Positions 14,420 through 22,504 of a DNA stretch of 25,099 bases are shown here, piece by piece. The translations under genes were made by a program, and so were the position numbers. How positions within the stretch are numbered: the first letter of the stretch is position 1; each line of letters begins with the position of its first letter. The DNA is taken from the NCBI GenBank assembly GCA_945872375.1, contig CAMBYR010000005.1, positions 1 through 25,099 of the forward strand, written 5' to 3'. The notes under the pieces were generated by a model. That model saw only the letters and a list, made by a program, of their open reading frames with translations. It had not been told where the DNA came from and did no database searches. This DNA is from an uncultured Blautia sp. Lineage in GTDB: Bacteria; Bacillota; Clostridia; Lachnospirales; Lachnospiraceae.

Positions 14420-16678
14420 TTATCTTCTGTTGTAATTGATCAGACAGCCTTTCAAAATGATCTCTCTTTCATCGTCGGTGAGTTCACCGAGAGTTACCTC
14501 AAATGCCTTCAGTCCATCTTCTTTTACCACATAACCTGTGATCACATCCGCTTTTTCTTCTACAGCTTTGCGGATCTCCGGGAAGAACAGATAATCTCCA
14601 TTTGCGAACGGAAGCTCTCCTTCCGGAATCAGGAATGGAAGCATACCCCAGTTGATCAGATTGGAGCGGTAACGTTTGGTGGCATATTCATTGGCAATAT
14701 TCGCCCATCCTCCCAATACCTTCTGGCAGGAAGCTGCCTGCTCGCGGGCAGAGCCATCGCCTGGTTTTACAGCAAAAATCGTGCTGCCCACACCCAGATT
14801 CTCTTTATTGACATCTGCATATTTTGTATGAATCACATCCATCACCGGTTTCAGCTCCGGAAGGGCCTCTGCCGGACATTCTCCATTCTGGATCGCCTCC
14901 TGAGCCTTCTGCACCTCTTTTGCGCGGCCCACATATGCCGGATCCTTTCTGGAAAGCGTAAATTCCGCAAGACCAAGAGGATTGGAACGATAGGAAGAGG
15001 TCTCTCCGGAAGGAATCAGTTCATCCGTGGTAGTAACGGGATCATGAATCTCAGAAACTACCTTCAGCACCAGATTTTCTGCAAGAGCAGCCATCTTCGG
15101 CCAGTCTTTGATGTTAGGACCAAACTGAATTTCCACAGAAGGATCCGCCTCACCCTTGCTGTCAAACACACGATTTTCATAAATCGTTTTATCAAAGAAA
15201 TATTTCTGGTTGGTATAACTTCCTGTAAATTCTTCTGCTGATGTGAGGAAACCTTTATTTGCTGCTGTTGCGGCAATGGAACGGGCATCCATCAGGGCCA
15301 CAGAAGAAATCTGGCCATTCTGAATCTTGGATCCCTCACGATTCGGGAAGTTTCGGGTCGTATGACGGATACTGAATGCATTGTTTGCCGGTGTATCACC
15401 TGCACCGAAGCAGGGACCGCAGAATGCAGTTTTTACAACAGCACCTGTTGCCAGAAGATCCGCCAGCACACCGTTCTTTGCCAGTTCCATATAAATCGGC
15501 GTACTTGCCGGATAAACGCTTAAAGTAAAGGCATCAGAGCCAATGCTTGCACCTCTTAAGATATCGGCTGCCGCACAGATATTTTCAAATCCGCCGCCTG
15601 CACAGCCTGCAATGATTCCCTGTTCTACATAAAGCTTTCCGTCAATCACCTTGTCTCTCAATGTATACGGAATCTTTCCATCCAGACTTACCTGGGCTTT
15701 CTTTTCCACATCTGCAAGAATATCGTCCAGATTTGCTTTTACTTCATCAATGGTATAAGCATTGCTGGGATGAAACGGCATGGCAATCATCGGTTTGATT
15801 TCTCCAAGATCAATTTCCACGCATCCGTCGTAATATGCAATATCTCCCGGCTTCAGTGCTTTGAAATCTTCACTTCTTCCGTGAATTGCATAGAATTCCT
15901 CAATCTTGTCGTCTGTCTGCCAGATCGAAGACAGACAGGTGGTCTCCGTAGTCATGACATCCACACCGATACGGAAATCGGCACTTAATGCTGCCACTCC
16001 AGGGCCTACAAATTCCATTACTTTATTTTTCACATAGCCATTGGCAAATACTTTTCCGATAATGGCAAGTGCCACGTCCTGAGGACCTACACCCGGACGG
16101 GGTTCCCCTTTCAGATAAATGGCAACAACACCCGGCATATTAATATCATAAGTCTGGGAAAGAAGCTGTTTTACAAGCTCCGGTCCGCCTTCGCCCATAG
16201 CCATGGTTCCAAGAGCACCATAACGCGTATGACTGTCAGATCCCAGAATCATTTTTCCGCCGCCTGCCAACATTTCACGGGCATACTGATGAATCACGGC
16301 CTGATGTGGCGGTACATATACACCGCCGTATTTTTTCGCACAGGTCAGTCCGAACATGTGATCATCTTCGTTAATGGTTCCGCCTACTGCACAAAGAGAG
16401 TTGTGACAGTTTGTAAGCACATAGGGAACCGGGAATTTTTCCAGTCCTGACGCACGTGCTGTCTGGATAATTCCAACAAACGTAATATCATGAGAAGTCA
16501 GCTTGTCAAATTTGATCTGCAGTTTTTCCATGTTTCCGGATGTGTTGTGTGCTTCCAGGATCCCGTATGCAATGGTATTTTTTGCAGCTTCCGTTTTTGA
16601 TACCGGCAAATCCGCATGATCTTCAGCCACAATATCATGACCATTTACCAGGTAAATTCCACCGTCGTACAATTTCAT
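14420..16678 (-). CDS. Aconitase-superfamily hydratase (YbhJ-like)
   Basis: The 752-residue protein is a full-length aconitase-superfamily enzyme. The three [4Fe-4S] ligands are visible as Cys359 (IIAGCAGGG), Cys420 and Cys423 (FCGPC). GSDSHTRYGALG (146-157) and NFPNREGS (443-450) are substrate-site motifs, and a C-terminal swivel domain contains RYRSNLINWGMLPFL (about 680-695). Length and motif variants (GCAGGG instead of GSCTN, FCGPCFGAGD instead of CGPCIG) fit the YbhJ-type 'hydratase' group rather than citrate-cycle AcnA, so the true substrate is uncertain. AAGGAGG precedes the ATG. It is a single-gene unit with its own promoter, a hairpin at the 5' end of the mRNA and a terminator. No citrate synthase or isocitrate dehydrogenase gene is adjacent. 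Confidence 0.9.
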   Translation of the reverse strand: MKLYDGGIYLVNGHDIVAEDHADLPVSKTEAAKNTIAYGILEAHNTSGNMEKLQIKFDKLTSHDITFVGIIQTARASGLEKFPVPYVLTNCHNSLCAVGGTINEDDHMFGLTCAKKYGGVYVPPHQAVIHQYAREMLAGGGKMILGSDSHTRYGALGTMAMGEGGPELVKQLLSQTYDINMPGVVAIYLKGEPRPGVGPQDVALAIIGKVFANGYVKNKVMEFVGPGVAALSADFRIGVDVMTTETTCLSSIWQTDDKIEEFYAIHGRSEDFKALKPGDIAYYDGCVEIDLGEIKPMIAMPFHPSNAYTIDEVKANLDDILADVEKKAQVSLDGKIPYTLRDKVIDGKLYVEQGIIAGCAGGGFENICAAADILRGASIGSDAFTLSVYPASTPIYMELAKNGVLADLLATGAVVKTAFCGPCFGAGDTPANNAFSIRHTTRNFPNREGSKIQNGQISSVALMDARSIAATAANKGFLTSAEEFTGSYTNQKYFFDKTIYENRVFDSKGEADPSVEIQFGPNIKDWPKMAALAENLVLKVVSEIHDPVTTTDELIPSGETSSYRSNPLGLAEFTLSRKDPAYVGRAKEVQKAQEAIQNGECPAEALPELKPVMDVIHTKYADVNKENLGVGSTIFAVKPGDGSAREQAASCQKVLGGWANIANEYATKRYRSNLINWGMLPFLIPEGELPFANGDYLFFPEIRKAVEEKADVITGYVVKEDGLKAFEVTLGELTDDEREIILKGCLINYNRR

Positions 16679-16718
16679 AATAATATCCTCCTTCTGCTAT
16701 AACGAAATCTCTCCCGCT

Positions 16719-16764
16719 GCACATTATCTTCCGCTGAATCGTCACGCCTTCAGATAATATGTGC
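16719..16764 (-). promoter_or_regulatory. Hairpin at the 5' end of the hydratase mRNA
   Basis: GCACATTATCT (16719-16729) pairs with AGATAATATGTGC (16752-16764), apart from a two-base bulge. The outer arm lies at the predicted transcription start. An alternative pairing CTGAA/TTCAG exists inside. It could stabilise the message or bind a regulator. Confidence 0.45.
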
Positions 16765-16767
16765 TTT

Positions 16768-16796
16768 ATTATAGTAGATTTCTAAAGAATACGCAA
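16768..16796 (-). promoter_or_regulatory. Promoter of the hydratase gene
   Basis: On the minus strand, TTGCGT (16796-16791) and a perfect TATAAT (16773-16768) are spaced by 17 bases. This gives a leader of about 80 bases that contains the hairpin. Confidence 0.75.
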
Positions 16797-16889
16797 TAAT
16801 AATTCAGAAAAAAAGTCTTTCGCTCAAAGACAGATGTGTGACTGATTGCTACATATTAATTCTATCCAAATTGAACCAATAACGGCATC

Positions 16890-16918
16890 TTTACTTTTTT
16901 CAAAGAATCCGTTATACT
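16890..16918 (+). promoter_or_regulatory. Promoter of the 88-aa protein / TSCPD pair
   Basis: TATACT at 16913-16918 has a weak TTTACT at 16890-16895 17 bases upstream. It lies about 40 bases before the TTG start at 16961. Confidence 0.45.
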
Positions 16919-16960
16919 AATCAGAAAGTTCATCTGGATTCAGGCTGGGAGGTGGTATTC

Positions 16961-17227
16961 TTGTTCCGTTTATGGGGAAAATTATGGAAAAACAATCATA
17001 TGCTCCGCGATACGGTAATCTGTGACAATACGGCAGATACGCGAACGCATAAGGTTTTTCATTCACTGGAAGCCATCTGCTATGAATTCGATCTTGGCAA
17101 TCCCATTTGGCTGGATTCCACCATCCATGAATTTCAGCGTCACTCCAAAGCCAGATTCCATCAGGACAATTTTATCGAACAGATCGACTTTGACTTTCTG
17201 GAAATCCAGGTAATCGAGGAAGACTGA
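16961..17227 (+). CDS. Conserved-looking hypothetical protein, TTG start
   Basis: This 88-residue acidic protein reads LFRLWGKLWKNNHMLRDTV at its start and ends FLEIQVIEED. It has no signal peptide, membrane helix or recognised domain. The codon pattern and a promoter-ribosome site-gene-hairpin layout support a real gene. GGGAGG at 16947-16952 is eight bases before an in-frame TTG at 16961; an upstream GTG at 16952 overlaps the ribosome site and is rejected. I believe similar small proteins occur in other Lachnospiraceae, but I cannot name a function. It precedes the TSCPD gene by 70 bases on the same strand. Confidence 0.7.
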   Translation: MFRLWGKLWKNNHMLRDTVICDNTADTRTHKVFHSLEAICYEFDLGNPIWLDSTIHEFQRHSKARFHQDNFIEQIDFDFLEIQVIEED

Positions 17228-17258
17228 TCGTAACTGTTCAGTACCTTCACAGTTACGA
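17228..17258 (+). promoter_or_regulatory. Hairpin between the 88-aa gene and the TSCPD gene
   Basis: The perfect 10-bp arms TCGTAACTGT (17228-17237) and ACAGTTACGA (17249-17258) begin at the base after the stop codon. The repeat GACTGATC flanks them. There is no T-run, so this is more likely a stability or processing element than a terminator. Confidence 0.45.
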
Positions 17259-17297
17259 CTGATCTATATTTATCGTATTTACGAAAGGAGAAAAAAG

Positions 17298-17540
17298 ATG
17301 ACATACAAAACACACGGTGTCTGTTCTCAGGCAATTGAATTTGAGATCGATGACAACAAAAAAATTCGCAACGTAAAATTTGTGGGCGGCTGCTCCGGAA
17401 ATACACAGGGCGTTGCAAAGCTGGTAGAAGGCATGGACGCCGAAGAGGTTATTCACCGTCTGGACGGAATCCGCTGCGGAATGCGTCCGACTTCCTGTCC
17501 GGATCAGCTCAGCAAAGCGATCCGCGAAGCACTGGGATAA
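17298..17540 (+). CDS. TSCPD domain protein (TIGR03905-like)
   Basis: This 80-residue protein consists of a single TSCPD domain, the small Cys-containing module also found at the end of some B12-dependent ribonucleotide reductases. It carries the signature PTSCPD (64-69) plus GGCSGNTQGV (30-39). The four cysteines at 9, 32, 60 and 67 could bind a metal, which is inference. AAAGGAG is upstream of the ATG. The size is normal for the stand-alone family, whose role is not established. It is followed by a strong bidirectional terminator. Confidence 0.9.
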   Translation: MTYKTHGVCSQAIEFEIDDNKKIRNVKFVGGCSGNTQGVAKLVEGMDAEEVIHRLDGIRCGMRPTSCPDQLSKAIREALG

Positions 17541-17583
17541 GCGTTCGATTTGTCCCGAAGTTCTTTGCGCTTTCCTGCAGCGC

Positions 17584-17629
17584 AAAAAAACTGCTGCATT
17601 GTCCCAGAGGATTCTGCAGCAGTTTTTTT
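17584..17629. terminator. Bidirectional terminator between TSCPD gene and metallo-hydrolase
   Basis: AAAACTGCTGCA (17587-17598) and TGCAGCAGTTTT (17615-17626) pair perfectly, with runs of A and T outside. It serves the plus-strand TSCPD transcript and the minus-strand metallo-hydrolase transcript. A second small hairpin, TTTGCGC/GCGCAAA, abuts it at about 17568-17587. Confidence 0.9.
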
Positions 17630-17661
17630 ATTTTCAGAAATCTGAAACAGCGGGAATCTCT

Positions 17662-19278
17662 TCAGATATCGTCCCGGTCCCACTTGTCGCAGAGTGATTG
17701 AACTTCTCTTGAGAATCTCTCCAGATCTTTGTTGGGGCAGCCTTCGTTCTTGCGGATCACCGTGATCAGGCGATGGCCCAGTGTCAGAAGCTTCTGGAAT
17801 GCACGGGATGCTTTGTCTGCTTTCGGAGAAACAGAGGTCTTTTCAATCTTAATTCCCTGTGCCTCATAAACACAGGCATCTGCTCCCAGATCATACACCG
17901 TTCCGCTGAACGGCGCCATGGTATCATATCCCAGGTCATCCTGAAGGCGCTTTGCAAACACTTCCGTAACGCTGTCTTCACCATGAGTCACAAATACTTT
18001 CCTTGGTTTTTGACGAAAAGCTTTTGCCCAGGTGAGCAGTCCGTTCACGTCCGCATGCCCGCTGATACCCGGCATCTGGCAGATTTCCGCTGCCACATGT
18101 ACTTCCTCGCCAAACAGCTTAACCTCCGTTGCCCCTTCCAGCAGTGCGCGGCCCAGAGTTCCCACAGCCTGATATCCTACAAAAAGAATTGTACTTTTTT
18201 CATTCCAGAGATTGTGTTTCAGATGATGCTTGATACGTCCGGCATCGCACATACCGCTGGCTGAAATAATCACCTTGCAGTCCTCATCAAAATTGATCGC
18301 TTTGGAATCATCACTGGTGACAGATGTTTTCATTCCGGGGAAGCTGATGGGATTAATGCCTTTTTTTATCAGCTCCAGCGCTTCCTCATCAAAACAGTCA
18401 TATCTGTGTTCGCCAAAAATTGTTGTGGCTTCGTTTGCCATAGGACTGTCCACGTATACTTTAAATCCATCATGACCGTGCACCAGACCGTCTGCCTTGA
18501 TCTGCCTGATAAAATACAGCATTTCCTGTGTTCTGCCCACCGCGAAAGATGGAATGACGAGGTTGCCGCCCCGGTCGAAGGTCCGCTGTATCACCTCCGC
18601 CAGCGTGTGTACATAATCCGGCCGCTCCCCGTGACTTCTGTCTCCATAGGTGGACTCCATAATCACGTAATCTGCCTCATGAAGATACTGGGGATCCCGT
18701 ATCAGCGGCTGATCCAGATTTCCGATGTCTCCGGAGAAAACAATGGTTTTTTCATTTCCATTCTCTGTCAGCTTCACCTCAATGCTTGCAGATCCCAGCA
18801 AATGTCCTGCATCCACAAAGCGAATGCGGATTCCCTCTGCCGGAACGATCTCCTTATCATAAGAACACGGTACAAAGTTTTTCAGTACCCCCATGGCATC
18901 TTCCATTGTATACGCCGGAATAAACTCCGGTTTCCCCTGACGGCGGCCCTTACGGTTTCGCCATTCTGCCTCAAACATCTGAATATGCGCGCTGTCACGA
19001 AGCATGATATCGCACAAATGACAGGTGGCATCTGTGGCATAAATGGGACCCTGAAATCCTTTTGCATAGAGTGCCGGAAGATTTCCGGAATGATCCATAT
19101 GCGCATGTGTCAGAAGTACAAAGTCAAGTTCCCCCGGGGTTACGGGAATTTCTTTGTTTTCGTAATAATTTGGTCCCTGCTCCATGCCATAATCAACCAG
19201 AAATTTCTTTCCGGCCGCTTCCAGATAATAACAGCTTCCTGTTACTTCGTGGGTAGCCCCGATAAAGGTTATCTTCAT
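17662..19278 (-). CDS. MBL-fold beta-CASP metallo-hydrolase (RNA-specificity type)
   Basis: The 538-residue protein is a metallo-beta-lactamase-fold nuclease with beta-CASP and RMMBL parts. The zinc motif HAHMDH is at 58-63, GHLLGSAS follows with His159, and FSGDIGN contains Asp184. The beta-CASP region includes STYGDRSH, PSFAVGRTQEML and ISASGMCDAGRIKHHL; the final metal motifs are SGHADVNGL and VTHGE. Relatives such as the CPSF73-like proteins cleave or trim RNA, so RNA processing is likely but not shown. About 80 residues beyond the core form a charged C-terminal helical tail. AAAAGGGGG precedes the start at 19278. It is monocistronic, with a leader of about 125 bases. Confidence 0.9.
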   Translation of the reverse strand: MKITFIGATHEVTGSCYYLEAAGKKFLVDYGMEQGPNYYENKEIPVTPGELDFVLLTHAHMDHSGNLPALYAKGFQGPIYATDATCHLCDIMLRDSAHIQMFEAEWRNRKGRRQGKPEFIPAYTMEDAMGVLKNFVPCSYDKEIVPAEGIRIRFVDAGHLLGSASIEVKLTENGNEKTIVFSGDIGNLDQPLIRDPQYLHEADYVIMESTYGDRSHGERPDYVHTLAEVIQRTFDRGGNLVIPSFAVGRTQEMLYFIRQIKADGLVHGHDGFKVYVDSPMANEATTIFGEHRYDCFDEEALELIKKGINPISFPGMKTSVTSDDSKAINFDEDCKVIISASGMCDAGRIKHHLKHNLWNEKSTILFVGYQAVGTLGRALLEGATEVKLFGEEVHVAAEICQMPGISGHADVNGLLTWAKAFRQKPRKVFVTHGEDSVTEVFAKRLQDDLGYDTMAPFSGTVYDLGADACVYEAQGIKIEKTSVSPKADKASRAFQKLLTLGHRLITVIRKNEGCPNKDLERFSREVQSLCDKWDRDDI

Positions 19279-19409
19279 GTAAAAACCCCCTTTTTTTTCT
19301 GAAACCTCCCTGATATTCTACGTGTTCCATTTTTATCATTTCGAAAATACACTGTTCAAATTCCCAAAGCTGTCTTTTATGGCTGCCTTCGAACAGATAT
19401 GATACTTCT

Positions 19410-19440
19410 ATTATACACGACAATATCCTGTTTTAACAGG
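19410..19440 (-). promoter_or_regulatory. Metallo-hydrolase promoter with overlapping palindrome
   Basis: A perfect minus-strand TATAAT (19415-19410) has no good -35 box. Instead, a palindrome CCTGTT-AA-AACAGG (19427-19440) covers the -35 position. The weak -35 combined with a dyad suggests regulated transcription. Confidence 0.5.
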
Positions 19441-19470
19441 ATTTTTCAGAAAAAACAGAACTTTTATAAT

Positions 19471-19526
19471 AAAAAGAGCTGCCGTCTTTGCGGTGAACCA
19501 GTCCGCAAAGACAAGCAGCTCTTTTT
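19471..19526. terminator. Very stable bidirectional hairpin terminator
   Basis: AAAAAGAGCTGCCGTCTTTGCGG (19471-19493) pairs with the segment at 19503-19526, giving a stem of about 22 pairs with one small bulge. T-runs lie on both strands. It can stop minus-strand transcripts from the DUF6147-like gene before they reach the metallo-hydrolase promoter. Confidence 0.8.
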
Positions 19527-19911
19527 CATCATTTCATAATGATTTTAAAAAGGCGTCTTTCAGTCCTTTCCTTCCTTCTGCTTCATGATTTTTTTATTTT
19601 GCTTGGAGCTCATTCACAAAATCAGGAAACAACTGAAACGGGACATGCTCGCCCGGCCGTTATTCGAGCACGCAATGTCCTGACAGGTTTTTCATACTAA
19701 AAATCCGTTTAAAAAAATGAACTTGAACCCGAAAAAGAACTTCTTTTTATTCTGAATAACCCTATTTGCCGTATACAGATATCTGTTCCTGTTATAGACG
19801 GTAATGGAAGTTTGCATTTATTTTTTATTGCTGATAAATTTTTCATCACATAACAGAATCAGACTCTGAAAGTTAATATGTTACTTTTTTATTAGTTTTT
19901 GTGTTATGGAA
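19527..19911. other. Non-coding gap with a GC-rich dyad
   Basis: No gene can be supported in these 385 bases. The notable element is an imperfect dyad at 19641-19680 (GGACAT..ATGTCC enclosing GCTCG..CGAGC, 13-base loop), clearly more GC-rich than its surroundings. A 12-base palindrome ACAGATATCTGT lies at 19775-19786. Short minus-strand protein-like pieces (for example PGEHVPFQLFPDFVNELQAK ending near 19600) hint at a remnant, but stops interrupt them. Confidence 0.4.
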
Positions 19912-20400
19912 TTAACCAACCCAGATACCGCTTGTTAAGGTTGAAGTTGATTCTTTTGTTCCATCTTTTGCTGCATGATAGCCACGAACACGGTAATAAT
20001 GACCGCTTGGAACAATCACATTCATACTGGTACTTAAGCTTGTGTTATTATAATCTTTAAGCTTCCATGATTTATAGGTAGCATAACTTCCATCCACCTT
20101 TTGTTCCAAATATAAGTTCAGCCACAGTTCATCGCACTCCTGATGGCACTGAGTTACACCGTAAATATTAATCTCATTACTGGACAATTTTGATATTTTA
20201 ACTGTACCAAAATTGAGATTATTCCCACGAAGTAGACTGTAGCTCGTATCTTCTGCAAAATCAGCAGTTGTTTCCTCTGCAGTGACGGGATCCATAATAT
20301 TCAGATTATTAGATGCATAAACATTGGAAAACATCATTACAGATACGATTCCTGCTGCTATCACACTCTTAAGATATTTTCTTAGCTTTATTGTTTTCAC
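19912..20400 (-). CDS. Secreted DUF6147-like protein
   Basis: This 162-residue protein has a clear signal peptide: a basic start MKTIKLRKYLK, a hydrophobic core at 12-25 and a cleavage site after VYA (residue 29). The mature part has a threonine/acid-rich stretch followed by a beta-rich domain. It contains LRGNNLNFGTVKISKL, a CHQEC pair, LNLYLEQK and HYYRVRGYHAAKDGTKESTSTLTSGIWV, a pattern I associate with DUF6147 proteins of gut Clostridia. Function is unknown. GGGAGGTG lies six bases before the ATG. It follows the DUF4367-like gene by 64 bases on the same strand, so the pair may be co-regulated. Confidence 0.75.
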   Translation of the reverse strand: MKTIKLRKYLKSVIAAGIVSVMMFSNVYASNNLNIMDPVTAEETTADFAEDTSYSLLRGNNLNFGTVKISKLSSNEINIYGVTQCHQECDELWLNLYLEQKVDGSYATYKSWKLKDYNNTSLSTSMNVIVPSGHYYRVRGYHAAKDGTKESTSTLTSGIWVG

Positions 20401-20464
20401 CTCCCACCTTTCAGCAAATCAACCCTTACACTATTAATACGAAATATGCATTCAAAAATCACGC

Positions 20465-21301
20465 TCAAATCCAAATATCTTCGATTATTTTTTTTAGTTC
20501 CTCAAATTTCATTTTTCCAGAAAATAAATAAACTGTCCCATCCTTTTTCCATTCTGCAGCATAACTAGGAAACAAATCTCCTGATTCCTGTATTTTTTTT
20601 ATTGTCACTTCAACACTTTCATCCTTTAAGGTAACCGTGTCTATTTTATTACCATGTAAACTTTCGATAAGAGATGACGTAACATCATCATTTCTGCTCA
20701 CTAAAAGAGTAATGATATGATTACCCAACCAATATTCTACTTTTGCAATTTGTGCATAGGGATCCACCTCATATCTGTAAAACATAAATTCTTTGGGCCG
20801 ATAAAAAAATTCCGGCATATCAATCCCCAACTTCTCCTCAATATCTGCTATTGCAGCATATTCATCTTCGAGCACATCCTCATTTTCCTCATCATTCCCA
20901 ATCACTACCCTCGTATCATCCCCCACCAGGTACTTAAAGTTATTCACGAAATAATTCCTGTTGGCTTCACTTGTCATGCTGGCAGCAAACACACACGCAC
21001 TACATACCAGTGCCATTCCGGCCACCTTTGCCAGCTTGCGGCCATAAAATCTCTTTCTTTTCTTCTTTTCGGAAACCTTCTCCATGGGGATTGTTTTTTC
21101 CGTTTCCTCCCTGTATACGCCTTCCCGTTTCAGACGTGCCACCAGTTCCTGATAAGAAGCTCGGATTTCCTCCTCCGAAGGATCATATGGCCCGAAGTCA
21201 TCCTCTTCCTCGGAGAGAAGGCCTTCTTCCATGAGTTCTTCCTCTGTGAACGACTCATCGATCAGCTTTTCCAACTCATCATCCTCATATTTTTTTGCCA
21301 T
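20465..21301 (-). CDS. DUF4367-like membrane protein, possible anti-sigma factor
   Basis: The 278-residue protein has an acidic cytoplasmic N-terminus (1-70), a basic stretch KKKRKRFYGRK and one membrane helix at about 91-108. The extracytoplasmic C-terminus (from about 148) begins IADIEEKLGIDMPEFFYRP and ends in MKFEELKKIIEDIWI. This layout matches DUF4367 proteins, which are usually encoded next to an ECF sigma factor and are thought to act as anti-sigma factors or sensors. The start at 21301 has GGGAGA upstream; an in-frame extension to 21397 would overlap the divergent murG promoter and is rejected. The likely sigma partner (22505-23041) lies on the other side of murG. Confidence 0.7.
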   Translation of the reverse strand: MAKKYEDDELEKLIDESFTEEELMEEGLLSEEEDDFGPYDPSEEEIRASYQELVARLKREGVYREETEKTIPMEKVSEKKKRKRFYGRKLAKVAGMALVCSACVFAASMTSEANRNYFVNNFKYLVGDDTRVVIGNDEENEDVLEDEYAAIADIEEKLGIDMPEFFYRPKEFMFYRYEVDPYAQIAKVEYWLGNHIITLLVSRNDDVTSSLIESLHGNKIDTVTLKDESVEVTIKKIQESGDLFPSYAAEWKKDGTVYLFSGKMKFEELKKIIEDIWI

Positions 21302-21328
21302 GATTTTCTCCCAAAAAATTATCTTTCC

Positions 21329-21357
21329 TTGACAATTATGTTTCAGGGGTTCATAGT
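21329..21357 (+). promoter_or_regulatory. murG promoter
   Basis: A perfect TTGACA at 21329-21334 and CATAGT at 21352-21357 are spaced by 17 bases. They lie only 28 bases upstream of the divergent DUF4367-like gene start, so the two promoter regions overlap. Confidence 0.6.
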
Positions 21358-21429
21358 AATTGTAAATGGAAATGTCTGCTTCTGCAGACACCGCCATTCA
21401 TAAAAGTTGATTACTCAGGAGGGTTCCCT

Positions 21430-22500
21430 ATGAAACATATCGTCCTTACCGGCGGAGGTACTGCCGGACATGTTACTCCAAATATTGCTCTGATTCCCAC
21501 TCTTCAGGAAAAGGGCTATCAGATTTCCTATATCGGCTCCTATGAAGGAATCGAAAAAAAACTGATTGAAGAGCTGGGCATCCCATACTACGGAATTTCT
21601 TCCGGTAAATTAAGACGCTATTTCGATCTGAAAAACTTTACAGATCCTTTCCGCGTTATAAAAGGCTTCAGTGAAGCCAGAAAACTTCTGAAGCAATTGA
21701 AACCCGATGTTGTATTCTCAAAAGGAGGCTTTGTCACCGTTCCTGTGGTAATCGCCGCGAAACGCTGTAAAATTCCCGCAATCATCCACGAATCCGACAT
21801 GACCCCCGGTCTTGCCAATAAACTTTGCATTCCTTCTGCCTTCAAGGTATGCTGTAATTTTCCGGAAACAGTAAAGGAACTGCCGGAAAACAAAGCAGTT
21901 CTTACCGGAACTCCCATTCGTCAGGAACTGATGAACGGAAACAAAGAAGCTGCACGTGCTTTCTGCGGTTTCCATGATTCCAAACCGGTACTGATGGTAA
22001 TCGGCGGAAGCCTTGGCGCTGCATCCGTAAATGAAAATATCCGAAAAATCCTTCCCGATCTTCTGAAAGAATTTCAGGTTATCCACCTCTGCGGAAAAGG
22101 AAAAACCGATGCCGCACTGAAAGACATGGGAGGCTATGTACAATATGAATATATCAAACAGGAGCTGCCTGATCTCTTCGCGCTGGCAGATATTGTGATT
22201 TCCCGCGCAGGCGCAAACGCGATCTGCGAAATCCAGGCTCTTCACAAACCAAACCTTCTGATTCCCCTTTCTGCAAAAGCAAGCCGGGGCGACCAGATCC
22301 TGAATGCCCGTTCCTTTGAACGCCAGGGCTTCAGCATGGTTCTTGAAGAAGAAGAGATCACTCCGGAAAAGCTTCTGGAAACCATCCACAGCCTGTACAA
22401 TAACAGACAAACCTTTATCGATGCCATGGCATCTGCAGGAACATCTGATTCTATCGGTCAGATTGCAGAGCTCATCGAAGAAGCTTCCGAAAAAAAATAA
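21430..22500 (+). CDS. murG: MurG: lipid II-forming N-acetylglucosaminyltransferase
   Basis: The 356-residue enzyme transfers GlcNAc from UDP-GlcNAc to lipid I on the inner face of the membrane, making the peptidoglycan precursor lipid II. The glycine-rich motif TGGGTAGHVTPN (7-18) binds the acceptor diphosphate. HESDMTPGLANKL follows, and the C-terminal donor domain shows VIGGSLGAASVN and SRAGANAICEIQALHKPNLLIPLSAKASRGDQ. The length is normal. CAGGAGGG precedes the ATG. It stands alone here, outside a division and cell-wall cluster, and is flanked on both sides by minus-strand genes. Its stop is only four bases from the end of the convergent sigma-factor gene. Confidence 0.95.
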   Translation: MKHIVLTGGGTAGHVTPNIALIPTLQEKGYQISYIGSYEGIEKKLIEELGIPYYGISSGKLRRYFDLKNFTDPFRVIKGFSEARKLLKQLKPDVVFSKGGFVTVPVVIAAKRCKIPAIIHESDMTPGLANKLCIPSAFKVCCNFPETVKELPENKAVLTGTPIRQELMNGNKEAARAFCGFHDSKPVLMVIGGSLGAASVNENIRKILPDLLKEFQVIHLCGKGKTDAALKDMGGYVQYEYIKQELPDLFALADIVISRAGANAICEIQALHKPNLLIPLSAKASRGDQILNARSFERQGFSMVLEEEEITPEKLLETIHSLYNNRQTFIDAMASAGTSDSIGQIAELIEEASEKK

Positions 22501-22504
22501 AACG

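Noticed and set aside
17253..17585. A 110-codon minus-strand frame
   Set aside because: It is antisense to the clear TSCPD gene and has no ribosome site.
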